A stretch of 7,817 nt of DNA from JACXVD01 sp047975785 (GTDB lineage: Bacteria > Pseudomonadota > Alphaproteobacteria > Sphingomonadales > Sphingomonadaceae): positions 1 to 7,817 of the forward strand of contig JBKEEC010000045.1 in NCBI GenBank assembly GCA_047975785.1, read 5' to 3'. A program made the translations under genes and the position numbers. The notes below the pieces were generated by a model, which had not been told where the DNA came from, made no database searches, and saw only the letters and a program-made list of their open reading frames with translations. Positions 5,317 to 7,817 of the stretch are shown in pieces; within the stretch, counting starts at the first letter, position 1, and every line of letters begins with the position of its first letter.

Positions 5317-7520
5317 GGGCGGCTGGTTCCGTATTCGGTGTGATAGGAGTAATCATCTTCACTTGCCGATAGCGGTTTGTATCGGGTCAGAATGACGACT
5401 GGCTCATGACGTGCCATGGATGCAATACGGCGCAAGGAAATTCTGGCCTGCCCCAGATGTGTCCGGCCTGCCTCAACCATAAACAGCACCTGATCTGCCA
5501 GTCGCGCAATTAGCGGAGCATCTGCAAGATTGATGACAGGGGCGGAATCGAGAATAACAATATCGTATTTCTGGCGCACACTGGCGACAAAATTGACCAG
5601 CGCCTGACCCGATAGGATTTCTGCCGGATTGGGCGGAATTTTGCCCATTGGCAAAATGTCCAGACCATCGGAAACCGTGATAATTGGCAATTCGGTGTCC
5701 GGGCACGGATATAGCAGGATATCCGCAAAGCCTGTATCAACCATACCGGCATTAAAGTGATGCGCAATCGCGGGTTTGCGCAGGTCTGCATCCACCAGCA
5801 CGGTTTTGCGGCCACTGCGGGCGAAATTACAGGCGAGTGCGATTGAAGTCGTGCTCTTGCCCTCGGAAGGAGCGCTGCTGGTGGCGTGAACGATCATCGC
5901 GCCATCCGTTTTTGCCTGGCTGAATTCAAGCAAGGCCCGGATAGTTGAGCAGGCTTCTGCAAGCGGGCTGTGGCGGTTTTGCAGTTCTTCGGCCACGCTG
6001 CCTGTTGTCAATGGGGTCACACCCAGCAAGGACGCACCCAGTTTGCGTTCGACATCTTCGGGAGTGCGGATACGATCGTCCAGGATTTCGCGCATTATCC
6101 CCAGACCCAGACCGGCGACTAGCCCGCCAAACAGGGCAATCAGCATGATTTTCCTGATATCGGGTGAGGAGGCACGGGAAGGGATTATGGCCGGATCAAG
6201 CCTGGTTATGATGCTGGTCGTGATGTTCGATGCCGTATTGATCTGGTTGTAACGCCCCAACAATGCCGCCAACTGGGTGCGCAAGGCCTCGGCATTTCGA
6301 TCAAGCAGGCTGGCCTGCACCCTGCGCCCCTGCTCTGCCAGTGCCCGATCCGATACACGATCGAGTTCACCAGAAAGCGCTTTTTCTTCTCTGCGGGCAA
6401 CAAGGTAGGTGTCATGGATAGATTGCCTGATACTGTTGGCCACAGTCGAAATCTGCTGGTTTATCTCTGAAATCCGGGCGCCTGTCTGCTCGACTTCCGG
6501 GTAGCCGGGCTGATAGCGTGTGCGCAATTCGGCCATTTGCGCCATCAGTTCTGCCCTGCGTGTCTGCAGGGTCTGAACCGTTGGATTGGCCTGCACTTCG
6601 GGCAAGGATATAGCGGATTGTTCGCGGACAATGCGCCAGCGTTGCTCCGCACTGATCCGCCTCATTTTTGCTTCGGCAAGGCCCTGATTTATGACCAGCA
6701 TATCTGCTGAAGCAAGTGTAGGGGAGGCAGATGGGCTTGCGGCATTTTCCCCGCCAGCCGATATCCCTGCAGATACGCCAGATGAGATCGGGCCGGGCGG
6801 GGTAACAATCCGGTTGCGTCGGGCATATTCAATGGCCTGACGCTCTGCATCACCCAGCCTGCCCCGTGTTTCCTCTATCTGCCTTTCCAGTGCCTTGCGG
6901 GCATAGGCATTGGCCTCGATACTGCGCTGGGCATTTTCTTCCAGCAGGGCATCTGCCAGTGCGTTGGCAATTCTGGCGGACAGAACCGGATCAGGGGATG
7001 AATATGTGATCGTGATGATGCGGCTGTTCAGCGGGATATCAGTCCTGACATTGGCCATCACCGTGCTGGCAGCGGCCTGACGCCGGGTTTCGGAATCAGC
7101 CCCTGCCTGATCTGTGCCGATCAGTGCCGGGTTGCTGGCAAGTTCAAGCCTGTCCACCACACGCAAGGCAAGCGAGTGCCCTGAAATGGCAGAGCCGAGT
7201 GTGCCCAGATAGCGGGTTACTTCGCCGCCTGTGATCTGAGGATTACCAATGTCCTGTCCCTCAACAATATTGGCACCCTGCAAATCCACCTGTACGGCAG
7301 TGGTGGCCCGATAGACCGGATCTGTCAGCAAGGTCACAAGGATGCCGATAATCAGCGCAACCGCCAGTGTTCCGCCAATGGCCCATTTTTGTCGTGATAA
7401 TAATTCCAGTATTGCCCCGGATGTGATGCCCGGACTGATATTTTCCGGAAAATAGAGATCGTCATAATCCCTGCCGGAATCCCTGTCAGAATACACCATT
7501 TCTGACTGCTGCGTGGCCAT
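5310..7520 (-). CDS. Wzc/GumC-type polysaccharide co-polymerase fused to a tyrosine autokinase (BY-kinase)
   Basis: This 736-residue inner-membrane protein controls chain length and export of the polysaccharide. An N-terminal Wzz-like part starts with a membrane segment (about 46-66), then PVYRATTAVQVDL (68-80). The periplasmic region has coiled coils (about 185-235 and 275-430) and a GNVR-like YQPGYPEV (336-343). The second membrane segment is about 457-476. The cytoplasmic kinase has Walker A SSAPSEGKSTTS (548-559, K555), Walker A' VLVDADLRKP (574-583) and Walker B DIVILDSAP (653-661). The C-terminal tail holds only three tyrosines (724, 726, 730). The EX2RX2R oligomerisation motif appears as E522-A-C-S525-T-I-R528, with Ser in place of the first Arg. 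The ATG at 7520 is chosen because it is 4 bases after the stop of the export gene. A GTG or ATG-like extension to 7619 would lie wholly inside that gene. Residues 240-272 are a Ser/Ala/Gly/Pro-rich insert. Confidence 0.92.
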   Translation of the reverse strand: MATQQSEMVYSDRDSGRDYDDLYFPENISPGITSGAILELLSRQKWAIGGTLAVALIIGILVTLLTDPVYRATTAVQVDLQGANIVEGQDIGNPQITGGEVTRYLGTLGSAISGHSLALRVVDRLELASNPALIGTDQAGADSETRRQAAASTVMANVRTDIPLNSRIITITYSSPDPVLSARIANALADALLEENAQRSIEANAYARKALERQIEETRGRLGDAERQAIEYARRNRIVTPPGPISSGVSAGISAGGENAASPSASPTLASADMLVINQGLAEAKMRRISAEQRWRIVREQSAISLPEVQANPTVQTLQTRRAELMAQMAELRTRYQPGYPEVEQTGARISEINQQISTVANSIRQSIHDTYLVARREEKALSGELDRVSDRALAEQGRRVQASLLDRNAEALRTQLAALLGRYNQINTASNITTSIITRLDPAIIPSRASSPDIRKIMLIALFGGLVAGLGLGIMREILDDRIRTPEDVERKLGASLLGVTPLTTGSVAEELQNRHSPLAEACSTIRALLEFSQAKTDGAMIVHATSSAPSEGKSTTSIALACNFARSGRKTVLVDADLRKPAIAHHFNAGMVDTGFADILLYPCPDTELPIITVSDGLDILPMGKIPPNPAEILSGQALVNFVASVRQKYDIVILDSAPVINLADAPLIARLADQVLFMVEAGRTHLGQARISLRRIASMARHEPVVILTRYKPLSASEDDYSYHTEYGTSRPL

Positions 7521-7524
7521 ATGT

Positions 7525-7817
7525 TCAGATCCGGGTAAAAAGAGCCAGCGCGGGCACGGTCTGCACCACATCCTGCCAGAACTGCGACAGGGTCGAGATC
7601 CCCACGACAATGCGATCACGCGGATGAATCAGTGGGTCGGGCTGTGTGCCCTGACGGACTTTCCGGTAATCAAACAGGGCAATACTCATTCCCTGTTCGT
7701 CCTGCCGGAAAACCACCACCTGTTTCAGCCTGGCCACACGGGCGGGGCCTTCCGCCATGGATAATGCACTGCTGAGCCGCGCTCCCGGCTGGAATTTATA
7801 CACGCCCGGCCTGGTGA
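7525..7817 (-). CDS. Wza-type polysaccharide export protein, C-terminal part (runs off right edge)
   Basis: About 96 C-terminal residues are visible, and the frame is open to the window edge, so the true start lies beyond it. The sequence TRPGVYKFQPGARLSSALSMAEGPARVARLKQVVVFR is the pattern of an SLBB domain (strand, Pro-Gly-x-Tyr, helix of the 'AGG' type, then a VvVfR strand). It continues with GMSIALFDYRKVRQGTQPDPLIHPRDRIVVGIS, where the conserved PxDxIxV strand closes the domain. The Wza family forms outer-membrane channels that pass the polysaccharide out of the cell and pairs with the Wzc-type protein encoded just downstream. The stop (7527-7525) is 4 bases before the next ATG. The hydrophobic end VVQTVPALALFTRI may contact the outer membrane, by analogy with the amphipathic C-terminus of Wza. 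Confidence 0.85.
   Translation of the reverse strand, partial: TRPGVYKFQPGARLSSALSMAEGPARVARLKQVVVFRQDEQGMSIALFDYRKVRQGTQPDPLIHPRDRIVVGISTLSQFWQDVVQTVPALALFTRI

Noticed and set aside
7521..7619. N-terminal extension of the Wzc-type protein by 33 codons
   Set aside because: It lies wholly within the coding end of the Wza-type gene in another frame, and its residues do not resemble the family. The ATG at 7520 follows the upstream stop by 4 bases.
7801..7803. GTG as a start for the export protein
   Set aside because: The frame stays open to the edge and the upstream residues TRPG complete the SLBB pattern, so this is an internal Val codon.

Overview
The window is part of a surface-polysaccharide (capsule or exopolysaccharide) locus from a Gram-negative bacterium. 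An outer-membrane export protein with an SLBB-type domain sits next to a fused GumC/Wzc-type co-polymerase and tyrosine autokinase, followed by a Wzx-type flippase, which is the classic Wzx/Wzy-dependent layout. Moderately high GC and the protein style suggest an alphaproteobacterium. Acetobacteraceae or a relative is only a guess, and nothing in the window fixes the genus.

Layout: (1) 1-271, minus strand: the first 90 codons of a FemAB/GNAT-like transferase that runs off the left edge. (2) 272-388: a divergent intergenic region with a 7-bp inverted repeat. (3) 389-3143, plus strand: three overlapping genes, a family 2 glycosyltransferase, a PAPS-dependent sulfotransferase and a SAM-dependent methyltransferase. 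(4) 3162-7817, minus strand: reading leftward, the C-terminus of a Wza-type export protein, the Wzc-type autokinase, the flippase and a hexapeptide-repeat O-acetyltransferase, closely spaced as one operon. The plus-strand and minus-strand operons converge with only 18 bp between them.

How the genes may work together (inference): the glycosyltransferase adds a sugar to a lipid-linked repeat unit, or decorates it. The sulfotransferase, methyltransferase and acetyltransferase then add sulfate, methyl and acetyl groups. The flippase moves the unit across the inner membrane, and the Wzc/Wza pair controls chain length and export. The FemAB-like protein may be a further tailoring enzyme. No Wzy polymerase and no initiating phosphoglycosyltransferase is visible, so these must lie outside the window.

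The less ordinary points are the sulfotransferase/methyltransferase pair, a His-rich 12-bp tandem repeat inside the methyltransferase gene, a second 12-bp tandem repeat in the last membrane segment of the flippase, a TTG-started flippase whose start codon lies in a small hairpin and in frame with the preceding amber stop, and a kinase with an altered EX2RX2R motif and a short tyrosine tail. I saw no RNA genes, insertion sequences, CRISPR arrays or origins.
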